From Rhizosphaericola mali (GTDB taxonomy: Bacteria; Bacteroidota; Bacteroidia; Chitinophagales; Chitinophagaceae), in contig NZ_CP044016.1 of the NCBI RefSeq assembly GCF_004337365.2, positions 2,604,001-2,668,000 on the forward strand: a stretch of DNA of 64,000 nucleotides, in the 5' to 3' direction. Shown in pieces: positions 55,543 through 64,000 of this stretch (the first letter of the stretch is position 1; the number at the start of each line of letters is the position of its first letter). The notes under the pieces are model-generated. The model made no database searches. It had not been told where the DNA came from and worked only from the letters and a program-made list of their open reading frames with translations. Both the position numbers and the translations under genes were made by a program.

Positions 55543-57948
55543 TTAATTTTTCCTTGAAGAAGAGTCCTTTTTAGGCAAAATAGCTTTCGGCGCTTGTACC
55601 GGCTTATTCACTGGTTTAGCGGGACTTCCTGATGGAGTTCTATCTTCGTCATCCAAACCATCCGTATTACTTTCTGGTTGAATATTCGCATTATCAGGTG
55701 TAACTTCTGTGGAATCTGCATTTGTTTCATCATCCCCATCAGAAGAATTGTCATTGATCCAATTGAAAATAACATCATTTTGTAAAGCATCTGGGCGAAC
55801 AAAAGTTGCGCGGTCATCAATACCCAAACGTTTATCATGTTCCACTTTGTTGTAGAATTTACCCCAAATCGGCAATGCCAAAGAGGAACCACCACCATCT
55901 GCTGTATTATCAAAACGAATAAATCGATCATCACAACCTACCCAAGCTCCACACAATAATTGTGGCGTATAACCGATAAACCAAGCATCGCTATTATCAT
56001 TTGTCGTACCAGTCTTACCCGCTATTTCACCATCCACATCATAACTCCACATGCGACGACCTGTACCATATTTCATCACACCTTGCATCATAGTTTGCAT
56101 ATTATATGCCGTAATATCACTAATAACTTGACGTCTTTGAGGAGTATTATTCAAAAGTGTATTTCCATTTCTATCTTCAATTCTAGTCACATACATCGGT
56201 TTAACATTAAAACCATGACCAGGGAAAATACTATATGCTGTCAGCATTTCATATAAGGATATTTCCGCACTACCCAAGGAAATAGAAGGAACTGCGGGAA
56301 CATTGCTACGAATACCACATAATTTTAAGAAATCAACAAACTTAGTTGCACCAACATTACCATCACCCATTTTTTTCATGATGTACGCAGTTGCACAGTT
56401 TTTAGACCGCGCTAACGCTTCTGACATCGGCATGGTTTCGCCACTACAAGTACGCGTAGTATTTGGAACTAATCCAAATCCTGGGAAATCTTGTTGCACA
56501 TCCTCTACGGGTGTATTAGGCGTAAAACCACCATTTTCAATCGCCATACTATACAAAAGCGGTTTCATAGTAGAACCTACTTGTCTTTTTGTATTGATGT
56601 TAACGTGATCGTATTTGAATGTTTTAAAGTCAATACCTCCGACCCAAGCTTTAACTTCACCGCTAATCGGATCCATCGCCATGAAACCAGCCTGCAACAT
56701 TTGACGACAATATTTGATAGAATCCAAAGGCGTCATCACTGTATCGGTGCTACGATCTTTATTCCAAGCAAAAATGGTCATTTGCGTTTTTTCTTTGAAG
56801 GATCTGCGGATATCGGCTTCACTAGCGCCTTCATCTTCCATATGACGCCAGCGGTCAGAAGATTTCATCGCGGCTTCTAATACATTTTGGAATCCATTCC
56901 AAACCTTACCATTGCGAATATTGTCTTGACTATTCAACTTCTTTTGCATGTAGCTCAATTGCTGATTAACCGCATCTTCCGCATACAATTGCATTCTAGG
57001 ATTAATGGTTGTATATATTTTCAAACCATCTTTGTACAAATTATAATTAGAACCGTCCGATTTTTGGTGCGTCTTACACCAATTTTTTAATTCTTCTCCC
57101 AATACCATTCGAAAATAAGGCGCAAGACCAGTCGTTTCATCTAACTTGGCATAATTCAGTTGAATGGAAGTTGCTTTAATTTCATCGGCATCTGCATCAG
57201 AAAGAAAATGATTACGCACCATTTGATTAATCACCGTATTTCTACGAACCAAAGCTCTTTGTGGATACAATCGTGGATTATACGCAGTAGAAGCTTTTAA
57301 CATTCCAATTAAAACAGCAGATTCTGCAACAGAAAGACGATCTGGATCTTTTTGAAAAAATGTTCGCGCAGCATTTCTGATACCATAAACGTTATCTCCG
57401 AAAGCCACCGTATTGAGATACAAAGTCAAAATTTCTTCCTTGGTAAAATTACGCTCCAATTTTACCGCGATCACACATTCTTTCAACTTTTGCAACATGC
57501 GGAGGAATACATTTTTGGTACCCCAGTTTTCCGTAAATAAATTTTTGGCAGTCTGCATGGTAATTGTACTCGCGCCACCTTCTCCACCGAAAGAAGATAC
57601 AGCTCTCAATAAGGATTTTGCATCCACACCACTATGTTCGTAAAAACGTTCATCTTCTGTAGCTACCAGCGCCTGTACAACATACGGGCTAATATCTTTA
57701 TAATTGACATTGACACGATCTTCCAAATAGTATTTTCCCATAATGGAACCATCGTCGGCAAATACTTGACTCGCCTGAGAAGCAGAAGGATTTTGCAATT
57801 CTTCAATCGAAGGCATAGAACCTAATAAACCGAAATTGGCAAATAAAATAAGGACTATTACCACTCCTACTCCAGCGAAAAACACGGTCCATAATATCTT
57901 AACGGACCTTTTTATTTTAGAAGTTCCTTTATTTACAGGTTTGTTCAT
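55543..57948 (-). CDS. mrcA: Bifunctional penicillin-binding protein 1A (transglycosylase/transpeptidase)
   Basis: 801 residues: cytoplasmic tail, TM helix about 19-40, GT51 domain and transpeptidase domain. The GT51 part has EDERFYEHSGVD (catalytic Glu near 98) and GGASTITMQTAKN (124-136). The transpeptidase part has SxxK as STMK (about 458), SKN (about 510) and KTGTTND (about 645). It polymerises and cross-links peptidoglycan at the inner membrane. The tail is acidic and Pro-rich and likely disordered. It is monocistronic with a terminator just after it. Call firm. Confidence 0.95.
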   Translation of the reverse strand: MNKPVNKGTSKIKRSVKILWTVFFAGVGVVIVLILFANFGLLGSMPSIEELQNPSASQASQVFADDGSIMGKYYLEDRVNVNYKDISPYVVQALVATEDERFYEHSGVDAKSLLRAVSSFGGEGGASTITMQTAKNLFTENWGTKNVFLRMLQKLKECVIAVKLERNFTKEEILTLYLNTVAFGDNVYGIRNAARTFFQKDPDRLSVAESAVLIGMLKASTAYNPRLYPQRALVRRNTVINQMVRNHFLSDADADEIKATSIQLNYAKLDETTGLAPYFRMVLGEELKNWCKTHQKSDGSNYNLYKDGLKIYTTINPRMQLYAEDAVNQQLSYMQKKLNSQDNIRNGKVWNGFQNVLEAAMKSSDRWRHMEDEGASEADIRRSFKEKTQMTIFAWNKDRSTDTVMTPLDSIKYCRQMLQAGFMAMDPISGEVKAWVGGIDFKTFKYDHVNINTKRQVGSTMKPLLYSMAIENGGFTPNTPVEDVQQDFPGFGLVPNTTRTCSGETMPMSEALARSKNCATAYIMKKMGDGNVGATKFVDFLKLCGIRSNVPAVPSISLGSAEISLYEMLTAYSIFPGHGFNVKPMYVTRIEDRNGNTLLNNTPQRRQVISDITAYNMQTMMQGVMKYGTGRRMWSYDVDGEIAGKTGTTNDNSDAWFIGYTPQLLCGAWVGCDDRFIRFDNTADGGGSSLALPIWGKFYNKVEHDKRLGIDDRATFVRPDALQNDVIFNWINDNSSDGDDETNADSTEVTPDNANIQPESNTDGLDDEDRTPSGSPAKPVNKPVQAPKAILPKKDSSSRKN

Positions 57949-58034
57949 ATAAATTAAAATTGAACCAATTCATTTTGAATTAAGGTGTAAAGCTATAAAA
58001 CAAAATGGATAAGCAAATAATATTTGTCAATACA

Positions 58035-60977
58035 TTAGAATTTTGTAGGCAAAATTTTCTTTAGTGTCTGAATATATAAATCCAATGTTTTCTTTTCTTG
58101 TAATAATTCCAAATTATCGTCACTAATCATTGTAAAAGAATATTTTCCTTTTTCTAACCAAGGTAAAATACGTGTTGCAAATACCGGATTAATTTTTTCA
58201 AAATATTCCAATGCAGATCCAGCTTCGTTAAATGGCCCAATCAATGTCAATTGATATTGATCGTTTAATTTTACCAATTTAGAATTAATTTTTCCACCAC
58301 CGAAGGTCCGATCATTGTATCGTTTCAAACCATTAACAGATTCATTTGCAAATACTTGTGCAACCTTATCCAAAATCAATACAATGTATTGAGGTTTGTA
58401 TAAATCAATTACATAATGTCGTTCATTTTTAGTCGTATCTTTTACTATTGACGCATCTTTTAATTTAACAATAGCATTTGCTTGATTGGTAATGGTTGAT
58501 TTTAAACTATCGAGATCTACTTTTTTAGCATTTTCATTTACAGTTATGATTGTTTGGTCTTTACCATTAGGAATATAATTAAGCTCCTCATCTTCCAATG
58601 GTTTGATATCCAATTTTTTCAAATAATCTTCTATTTCTCCTCTTCTAGACAATACATCTTTAAAGGTAACTGCCTTTTCATGAATTGGCGATTGCGCAAA
58701 TTTTCCAATAATAAAATTTAATTGATTCAATGCAGTAGAATCTTGTCTTTCTGACACGTTGTAAATAGCTTCGATATACAAAAGCTGCGGAGTCCAAAAA
58801 TAGGTTCCAAAAATACTATCAGCCCTCTTTTTTAGGTCTTCTGACTTTTTAAATTCACCTTCAATTAACAGATTATAGACATCTGCATACATCTTTGTCG
58901 CTGCATTCTTCTCACTTGTACTGAAGCTTTTTGTAATATCATTTTTATTATTATTCGGAAGATATGCTTGTCCGTTGTTTATTTGTTTTAATTTCTCATT
59001 TAAATTGGAGACCAATGAATTATCATGATTCAGTGTTGCAATTTCAACCATCCTTTTATATGCATTTATTTTAATCTGTTTGTCTGTAGTCAGATTGATA
59101 GCTTTATCATAATAATCTAATGCTGCGGGATAATTTTCCAATCTATTTTGCATTATCTCTCCTGCATGTAAATATGCTTCCGCCGATGTATTAAGTACAC
59201 TATCTCTTTTCGCCTGAGTCAAAGGCAACTGATCTTGCAGATATTTCAGATCTATTTGACTACTATCCACAAGATTCGCCATTTGACCACTTGCATTCGG
59301 AGTTGGCACATTAGCTGATAATTGAATGGCGGCCAATCGATTCCAATTATCTACATTTGGACGAGTTCCATAAAGCGCTACAAACCTCTGGTAACCTTGC
59401 GATAGCATCGAAGTGCTGTTAAAATACCAACTACCTGATCCAGAATTATTATCAAATAAACTTGTAGAAGAACTCGTACTATTGTTTGTAAAATTAAAAC
59501 TGTTTGTATCGTCCTTCAATCCTAAAGCTTTTCGAATCATTCGTATTTTTGCCTTTAATATTTTATTACGATCAGCTTCAGACAATGCGGCTAATTGCAT
59601 AATGCTATCATTATATGCAACTTTATCTAAATGCACAAGTAATGCATCTGTTCCATTTTTTCGCGTCGCAAATGTCAACATCTCCTGATTATCATTTGAA
59701 AATGGGGAAGAAATACTATCGTATAATTGAGCCATATGTCGATAATTAGGCTTCAATTCATACAAATCAGCTAATAATTTAAAGCTTTTACTCCTTTGTA
59801 ATTCCGAGTTACGATTAGATAGGCTACTTTCCAAATTTTCAACAGCAGCGGCGGTATCTTTTACTTTCAGGTTTTGAATAGCTAATAAATAAAATATTAA
59901 ATCTCTTTGTTCCCTATATTTATCTTTCTTGGATAACGTAATTAGATGATGTAATTGATCTGCGCCTTCGTCATTAATAGAGTCATGAAGATTGATTGCA
60001 TTTAAGGTAGAATATATCTCCATCACCATATCTGGCGAATGCTTATAAGCATATTCAAATGCATCTGATGCCGCTTTTTTTTCCCCTGCTAAATCCCATA
60101 ATTGCCCTTCCAAAAAATGTCTTCTTGCATCTTCCAAATTAGATGTTGCAACTTTATGAGAATGCAGCATATAATAAGCGGCACTATCATAATGACGAGT
60201 AGAATAGTATAAGAATGCTTTACAATCGTTCAATTCAGGTTGTAATTTTTCGGGGAAATATTTATCCGAACTTAGTATTTGTAAAATTCCATTGGCAACG
60301 CCATAATCTTTTTCCGCTATCAAAGATCGCGCAATCCAGATCATGCCAATATTGCGACGTGATCCATGTTTAAATATAGACTTTTTCTCATGGTTACTAA
60401 CTGTAAATTCTTGCTCTTTATTGGAAATATTACTACCAATCGGAATATCATACCCATCATCTTTGGGGGCGTAAGCATAGTTTAAATATTGGAAATGTAT
60501 TGCCGCCGTATCATATTTGTCTTTATAAAAATAGGCTTTACCCAAAAGTAAATACACTTCATCATTCCAATCATTACGAAGATCATGCAATACTAATGCG
60601 CCATTGGCTTTTTCCATGACAGTATCTAAATATTGATTTTTGGCAACTAGAGCCGTATCATAATCGTAATAATCCAATAAGGATTGATAATCATTTTGAT
60701 AATTATCTTTTGCTTGTTGCAATATTTGCCTCAACCGTGTATTGGCATTAAATAAAAAATTAAAATGAGTATAGGTATTTTGTACGAACTTTTTAACGGG
60801 TTTTAAATGATCCGTTCCTGATTTTTCAACCGGAAGAACTTTAGTTTGGAATTTCTGTGGCTTGTCTTTATAGTCAATTCGAATAGTTGTATGCTCTTGC
60901 CCAATTGCTCTAAGAATGAACAAAAACATGCAAAATATAGTAAGAGTAATTCGTATAAATGATTTCACAAAACACAT
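58035..60977 (-). CDS. Large TPR protein, SprE/PorW-like (T9SS-linked)
   Basis: 980 residues from the ATG at 60977; the open frame reaches a TTG nine bases earlier. It has a signal peptide ending near RAIGQ, then NTYTHFNFLFNANTRLRQIL and repeated TPR-like units (KAYFYKDKYDTAAIHFQYL, GEIMQNRLENYPAALDYYDKAINL). Its C-terminus has a distinct PQYIVLILDK domain. This organisation matches my memory of the gliding-motility protein SprE/PorW, which couples parts of the type IX secretion system. The family call is moderate because no database was used. It follows a DUF4421 gene, with a terminator between them. Confidence 0.65.
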   Translation of the reverse strand: MCFVKSFIRITLTIFCMFLFILRAIGQEHTTIRIDYKDKPQKFQTKVLPVEKSGTDHLKPVKKFVQNTYTHFNFLFNANTRLRQILQQAKDNYQNDYQSLLDYYDYDTALVAKNQYLDTVMEKANGALVLHDLRNDWNDEVYLLLGKAYFYKDKYDTAAIHFQYLNYAYAPKDDGYDIPIGSNISNKEQEFTVSNHEKKSIFKHGSRRNIGMIWIARSLIAEKDYGVANGILQILSSDKYFPEKLQPELNDCKAFLYYSTRHYDSAAYYMLHSHKVATSNLEDARRHFLEGQLWDLAGEKKAASDAFEYAYKHSPDMVMEIYSTLNAINLHDSINDEGADQLHHLITLSKKDKYREQRDLIFYLLAIQNLKVKDTAAAVENLESSLSNRNSELQRSKSFKLLADLYELKPNYRHMAQLYDSISSPFSNDNQEMLTFATRKNGTDALLVHLDKVAYNDSIMQLAALSEADRNKILKAKIRMIRKALGLKDDTNSFNFTNNSTSSSTSLFDNNSGSGSWYFNSTSMLSQGYQRFVALYGTRPNVDNWNRLAAIQLSANVPTPNASGQMANLVDSSQIDLKYLQDQLPLTQAKRDSVLNTSAEAYLHAGEIMQNRLENYPAALDYYDKAINLTTDKQIKINAYKRMVEIATLNHDNSLVSNLNEKLKQINNGQAYLPNNNKNDITKSFSTSEKNAATKMYADVYNLLIEGEFKKSEDLKKRADSIFGTYFWTPQLLYIEAIYNVSERQDSTALNQLNFIIGKFAQSPIHEKAVTFKDVLSRRGEIEDYLKKLDIKPLEDEELNYIPNGKDQTIITVNENAKKVDLDSLKSTITNQANAIVKLKDASIVKDTTKNERHYVIDLYKPQYIVLILDKVAQVFANESVNGLKRYNDRTFGGGKINSKLVKLNDQYQLTLIGPFNEAGSALEYFEKINPVFATRILPWLEKGKYSFTMISDDNLELLQEKKTLDLYIQTLKKILPTKF

Positions 60978-60984
60978 TAAAAAC

Positions 60985-61020
60985 AAAACGAAAATACATC
61001 CTAAATAGTATTTTCGTTTT
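60985..61020 (-). terminator. Terminator after the DUF4421 gene
   Basis: AAAACGAAAATAC and GTATTTTCGTTTT (13 bp) flank a 10-nt loop, followed on the minus strand by TTTTGTTTTT. It lies directly before the SprE-like start codon, so read-through or an internal promoter must serve that gene. Confidence 0.8.
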
Positions 61021-61043
61021 ATTGAAGTAAAATCCCTTAATAA

Positions 61044-62165
61044 TTATTTTTTATCTTGGTTTCCTTTTTTATCCTTTCCATTCACAAAATCATCTATTTT
61101 ATTAATTCTTTGATCAATTGGTCTTAATGCTTTTCTTGTTTTATGACCAATAGAAAATCTTCTATTAAATGACAATCTATAACTACCCGCGAACTGATTA
61201 TATTTACTATCATTTAACGCACCATTAATAGGTAAATTATTACGCAAATAATTGAAATTAATATTCCAATCTCTCGTATTATAACCAGCGCCAATTCTGA
61301 AATTAACATTTGGCATAAAGCTAAGTTTAGAATCTTTACCATCTGTACGATGTTCATTGGTGAAACCGACATCCATATTACCTGTTAAGCCTCCAGACAA
61401 GAAGAAATTTTGCCATAGAACGTAATTATATGCATAACCAATGCCTGGTCCTGTCTTAAAATAATTAATTTTAGTAACATTTTTTTGTGGGTAATCATGC
61501 TCAGCTGACAACGTAATAGGCACAACATTTCCATTTGCATTCATATTTCCATAATATAATTCCCAGCCAATTAATATAGAGCCAGCCGATTTACGTTGCC
61601 ATTCACTTTGTGTCATAACGGCTCTATAGGAAAATTTTTGATCATTTAAAATACGCCACGCAGCACCACCTATCATAAAAGTATGCATATCCGGATTGAC
61701 ATAATAACCATTGGTACCCGGAACCTGTCCTTCATTATTTAAATAAAATCCTTTTATATTACGAATCATAAAGTCGTAAACCATTTTTCTCTTATAAATA
61801 TTACTTTGCAAGTCAAATATGTGTGACTTGCCTCGATTGGGATCCTCTGACCCCAATTTCGCAACACTCAAACTTAAACTGATCCATCTATAACTCGCAC
61901 CTAAACCAATACCATGTACATTATTAGGAACATATTTAAGATCTTCATATCCACTATTTTTCGCCGAAAAACTATTCACTTTTTTCTGTATATAAATACG
62001 CCCAACAATTTTTTTACCATAATCCAAAATATACCTAGGATCAGCACCATCGACCAAAGAATCTTTGGGTAAATTATGATTGTACTTTTGAGCCAATCCT
62101 TTAAATTGAAATAACAATAATACCAAGAAGAAAATAAGGAATGTTTTCCAAAAGTTTAATTTCAT
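61044..62165 (-). CDS. DUF4421-family outer-membrane protein
   Basis: 373 residues with a signal peptide ending near GLAQK. The core SHIFDLQSNIYKRKMVYDFMI, FSYRAVMTQSEWQRKSAGS and repeated beta strands fit DUF4421, a Bacteroidota-only family of predicted outer-membrane barrels of unknown function. The tail is a basic linker ending NGKDKKGNQDKK. It is transcribed before the SprE-like gene, and a terminator hairpin between them suggests separate units or attenuation. No sorting domain for T9SS was recognised. Confidence 0.8.
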   Translation of the reverse strand: MKLNFWKTFLIFFLVLLLFQFKGLAQKYNHNLPKDSLVDGADPRYILDYGKKIVGRIYIQKKVNSFSAKNSGYEDLKYVPNNVHGIGLGASYRWISLSLSVAKLGSEDPNRGKSHIFDLQSNIYKRKMVYDFMIRNIKGFYLNNEGQVPGTNGYYVNPDMHTFMIGGAAWRILNDQKFSYRAVMTQSEWQRKSAGSILIGWELYYGNMNANGNVVPITLSAEHDYPQKNVTKINYFKTGPGIGYAYNYVLWQNFFLSGGLTGNMDVGFTNEHRTDGKDSKLSFMPNVNFRIGAGYNTRDWNINFNYLRNNLPINGALNDSKYNQFAGSYRLSFNRRFSIGHKTRKALRPIDQRINKIDDFVNGKDKKGNQDKK

Positions 62166-62288
62166 AGACTAAAAGTAATTTTTTAACAATAATAGAATAA
62201 ATATAAAAATATTGTAAATTTTGTAGATTTATTTTTTTTAACAATGCAATTAACACCTACAGAAAGTTAGTATTTAGCATTTTATATG

Positions 62289-62296
62289 TAGGTTTG
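62289..62296 (+). promoter_or_regulatory. Bacteroidota -7 element (TAGGTTTG) of lepB
   Basis: Exact TAnnTTTG 22 bp before the lepB ATG, with a TTA in place of TTG at 19 bp upstream. Confidence 0.6.
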
Positions 62297-62318
62297 CGAG
62301 AACTCTAAAAAAATTATA

Positions 62319-63821
62319 ATGGGCTGGTTATTTCTGATTTTATGGCTGCTTGGATGGCCAATTGGATGGTATACAATGTTTAAAAAAGCGGGTATTGCAC
62401 CTTGGAAAGCATTTATTCCTTTGTACAATACATGGTTAATCGTTGAGAAATGTGACCTTAAAAAAACTTGGTTTTGGCTGCAATTGATCCCATTTGCAGG
62501 GCAATTTATTACCATTTGGATAGGAATCCAATTTGTCATGGCTTTTGGAAAATTTTCATTAATCGATCATATACTTACTGTATTTTTCCCATTTGCGTAT
62601 CTACCCTATGTTGGTACCAATGATAAAATTAGATGGGGCGGTGCAAAAGTCGTCGGCATGTATAAAAAATCTGCGGTGAGAGAATGGGTGGACGCAGCAG
62701 TGTTTGCTGTAGTTGCAGCCACATTGATACGTACTTTTATATTTGAGGCATATGTTATTCCATCTGGAAGTATGGAAAAAACATTATTAATAAATGATTT
62801 TCTATTTGTAAATAAGATGAGCTATGGAGCAAGATTACCTGAAACTCCAGTAAGTTTTCCATTCGTACATAATTTAATGCCAGGCTCACAAACAACTCCT
62901 TCTTATATCAAATGGGTAAAATTGCCCTACTATAGATTTCCTGCAACTTCCGAATTAAGACGTAATGACGTAGTTGTGTTTAACGTACCGATTGGAGATA
63001 CTATCATTAACGAACCAGGTTATGGATCAGCGTTGCCATACTATGATGTTTTAAGAGAACAATACAATGGCAATAGAGAAGCTTTGTTAGAGACAAGAAA
63101 TATATGGGTGCATCCAATGGATAAAACGGATAACTACATTAAAAGATGTACGGCAATTCCAGGGGATACCGTAAAGTTAATAGGTGGAAATTTATTTATA
63201 AATGGTCAACCAGCTTTCGTTCCAGAAGATGCACAAAGAGATTATATTGTTACAACCAACGGGACACCGCTGTCTGATGCATTTTTAAAATCTATTGGAA
63301 CTAGAACCAATCAAGAAGATACAGATAATCTTGAGTTAGAGCAGGGTTCAAATCCGAATCAATACAAAATTTATTTGAGAGCAAAAGACATTCCTTTAGT
63401 AGAAAAACAACCGAATTTTGTAAAAATTGAACCGGTAATCCAAGACAACGACGTATTCCCATACGATACATTTCACAAATGGACACCAGACAATTTCGGA
63501 CCATTGTATATTCCTAAAAAAGGAGCAACCATTACTTTGACTCCAGAGAATTTTGCACTATACCAAAGAGCGATTACGACTTACGAACATAATACATTTG
63601 AAGAGCATGGCAGCCAATTTGTCATCAATGGCAAACCTGCGACAACCTATACATTCAAATATAATTACTATTGGATGATGGGTGACAATCGCCACAGAAG
63701 CCAAGATAGTCGCTATTGGGGTATGGTACCAGAAACAAATATTGTAGGTCGTGCATCTTTAATTTGGTTTAGTTATGATCACGGTCCTAGATGGAATAGG
63801 ATATTCAAAAGTATTCATTAA
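62319..63821 (+). CDS. lepB: Signal peptidase I
   Basis: 500 residues, long for the family because of an N-terminal multi-TM extension (about 1-90) and inserts in the catalytic domain, as in many Bacteroidota. The catalytic Ser is in VIPSGSMEKT (about 151), the general-base Lys in YIKRCTAIPGD (about 274), and the box E motif is MGDNRHRSQDSR. It removes signal peptides from exported proteins at the inner membrane. It has its own promoter element; the next gene, ribB, starts about 100 bp later with its own -7 element. Call firm. Confidence 0.96.
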   Translation: MGWLFLILWLLGWPIGWYTMFKKAGIAPWKAFIPLYNTWLIVEKCDLKKTWFWLQLIPFAGQFITIWIGIQFVMAFGKFSLIDHILTVFFPFAYLPYVGTNDKIRWGGAKVVGMYKKSAVREWVDAAVFAVVAATLIRTFIFEAYVIPSGSMEKTLLINDFLFVNKMSYGARLPETPVSFPFVHNLMPGSQTTPSYIKWVKLPYYRFPATSELRRNDVVVFNVPIGDTIINEPGYGSALPYYDVLREQYNGNREALLETRNIWVHPMDKTDNYIKRCTAIPGDTVKLIGGNLFINGQPAFVPEDAQRDYIVTTNGTPLSDAFLKSIGTRTNQEDTDNLELEQGSNPNQYKIYLRAKDIPLVEKQPNFVKIEPVIQDNDVFPYDTFHKWTPDNFGPLYIPKKGATITLTPENFALYQRAITTYEHNTFEEHGSQFVINGKPATTYTFKYNYYWMMGDNRHRSQDSRYWGMVPETNIVGRASLIWFSYDHGPRWNRIFKSIH

Positions 63822-63875
63822 TACAATGTCATAGTTCTGCATTATTTGACTTGTATCATATGTTAAAAAAAGAAG

Positions 63876-63900
63876 ATTACGATAGCATTTCGTAATTTTG
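63876..63900 (+). promoter_or_regulatory. ribB promoter with inverted repeat over the -7 element
   Basis: Exact TAATTTTG at 63893-63900, 18 bp before the ATG. ATTACGA (63876-63882) and TCGTAAT (63890-63896) form a 7-bp inverted repeat that overlaps it. No long FMN-riboswitch leader is present. Confidence 0.5.
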
Positions 63901-63918
63901 CATCATTAAATTTTTATC

Positions 63919-64000
63919 ATGACAGATAGTATAGAAAGTGCAATAGAAGATATAAAAAAAGGTAAATTAGTTATAGTAATAGATGATGAAGATCGTGAGA
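63919..64000 (+). CDS. ribB: 3,4-dihydroxy-2-butanone-4-phosphate synthase (5' end only)
   Basis: 27 complete codons are present before the window ends. The start MTDSIESAIEDIKKGK is followed by LVIVIDDEDRE. The IVIDDEDRE motif binds the divalent metal and is typical of DHBP synthase, the first enzyme of the riboflavin pyrimidine branch. Whether it is fused to GTP cyclohydrolase II (RibBA) cannot be seen. Confidence 0.85.
   Translation, partial: MTDSIESAIEDIKKGKLVIVIDDEDRE

Noticed and set aside
62282-62539. 85-codon minus-strand reading frame opposite the lepB start
   Set aside because: It is antisense to the conserved N-terminus of lepB and has no independent support.

Overview
The window looks like a chromosomal stretch from an AT-rich member of the Bacteroidota, most likely Chitinophagaceae (inference). 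The support is: many exact copies of the Bacteroidota -7 promoter element TAnnTTTG (one with a TTG exactly 19 bp upstream); type IX secretion-linked proteins (a DUF5103/T9SS Plug protein and a SprE/PorW-like TPR protein); Bacteroidota families such as DUF3943, DUF4421 and Wolinella-type SdhC; and lipoprotein and signal peptides of the usual Bacteroidota style.

Layout. 1-3789 (minus) is the start of an exopolysaccharide operon: Wza-like outer-membrane export lipoprotein, Wzc-like tyrosine autokinase with a (Tyr-Gly)10 tail encoded by a hexanucleotide repeat, then a TviB-type UDP-sugar dehydrogenase cut by the window edge. 3940-14468 is mixed housekeeping: ruvB, cdd, a bacilliredoxin, an Hsp20 chaperone, a RecB-type helicase-nuclease without recC or recD beside it, hisA, a YCF48-like propeller, a DUF3943 protein and an AraC-type regulator.

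14837-31969 (plus) is the most distinctive part: a 17-kb island of secreted or membrane hydrolases. In order it carries a DUF885 peptidase, an S12 beta-lactamase-fold hydrolase, an M13 peptidase, a CPBP protease, a TPR membrane protein, a C45 acyltransferase-like hydrolase, an S9 dipeptidyl peptidase, an M1 aminopeptidase broken by one in-frame TGA, a 3' scrap of a second C45 gene, and two more S12 hydrolases. Base composition is patchy, and duplications and decay are visible, so the island seems to be in flux.

32170-42710 holds a propeller lipoprotein, GDP-L-fucose genes (gmd with a one-base frameshift, then fcl) flanked by an intact S10 peptidase gene on one side and a degenerate copy of that gene's 3' end on the other, a tRNA-Ala(GGC), an unlisted 58-codon membrane protein gene, an SDR / SAM-hydrolase / lpxB operon, and rmuC. 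42780-64000 holds the T9SS Plug-like protein, an SGNH hydrolase, sdhCAB, a TetR-controlled RND efflux operon with its operator lying over the promoter, PBP1A, a SprE/PorW-like protein, a DUF4421 protein, lepB and the first codons of ribB.

No CRISPR array, phage module or insertion sequence was seen. The candidates for something new are the hydrolase island, the gmd-fcl insertion scar, the repeat-encoded tyrosine tail of the EPS kinase, and the small conserved-looking membrane ORF next to tRNA-Ala. All functions are assigned from motifs read by eye; nothing was searched against a database.
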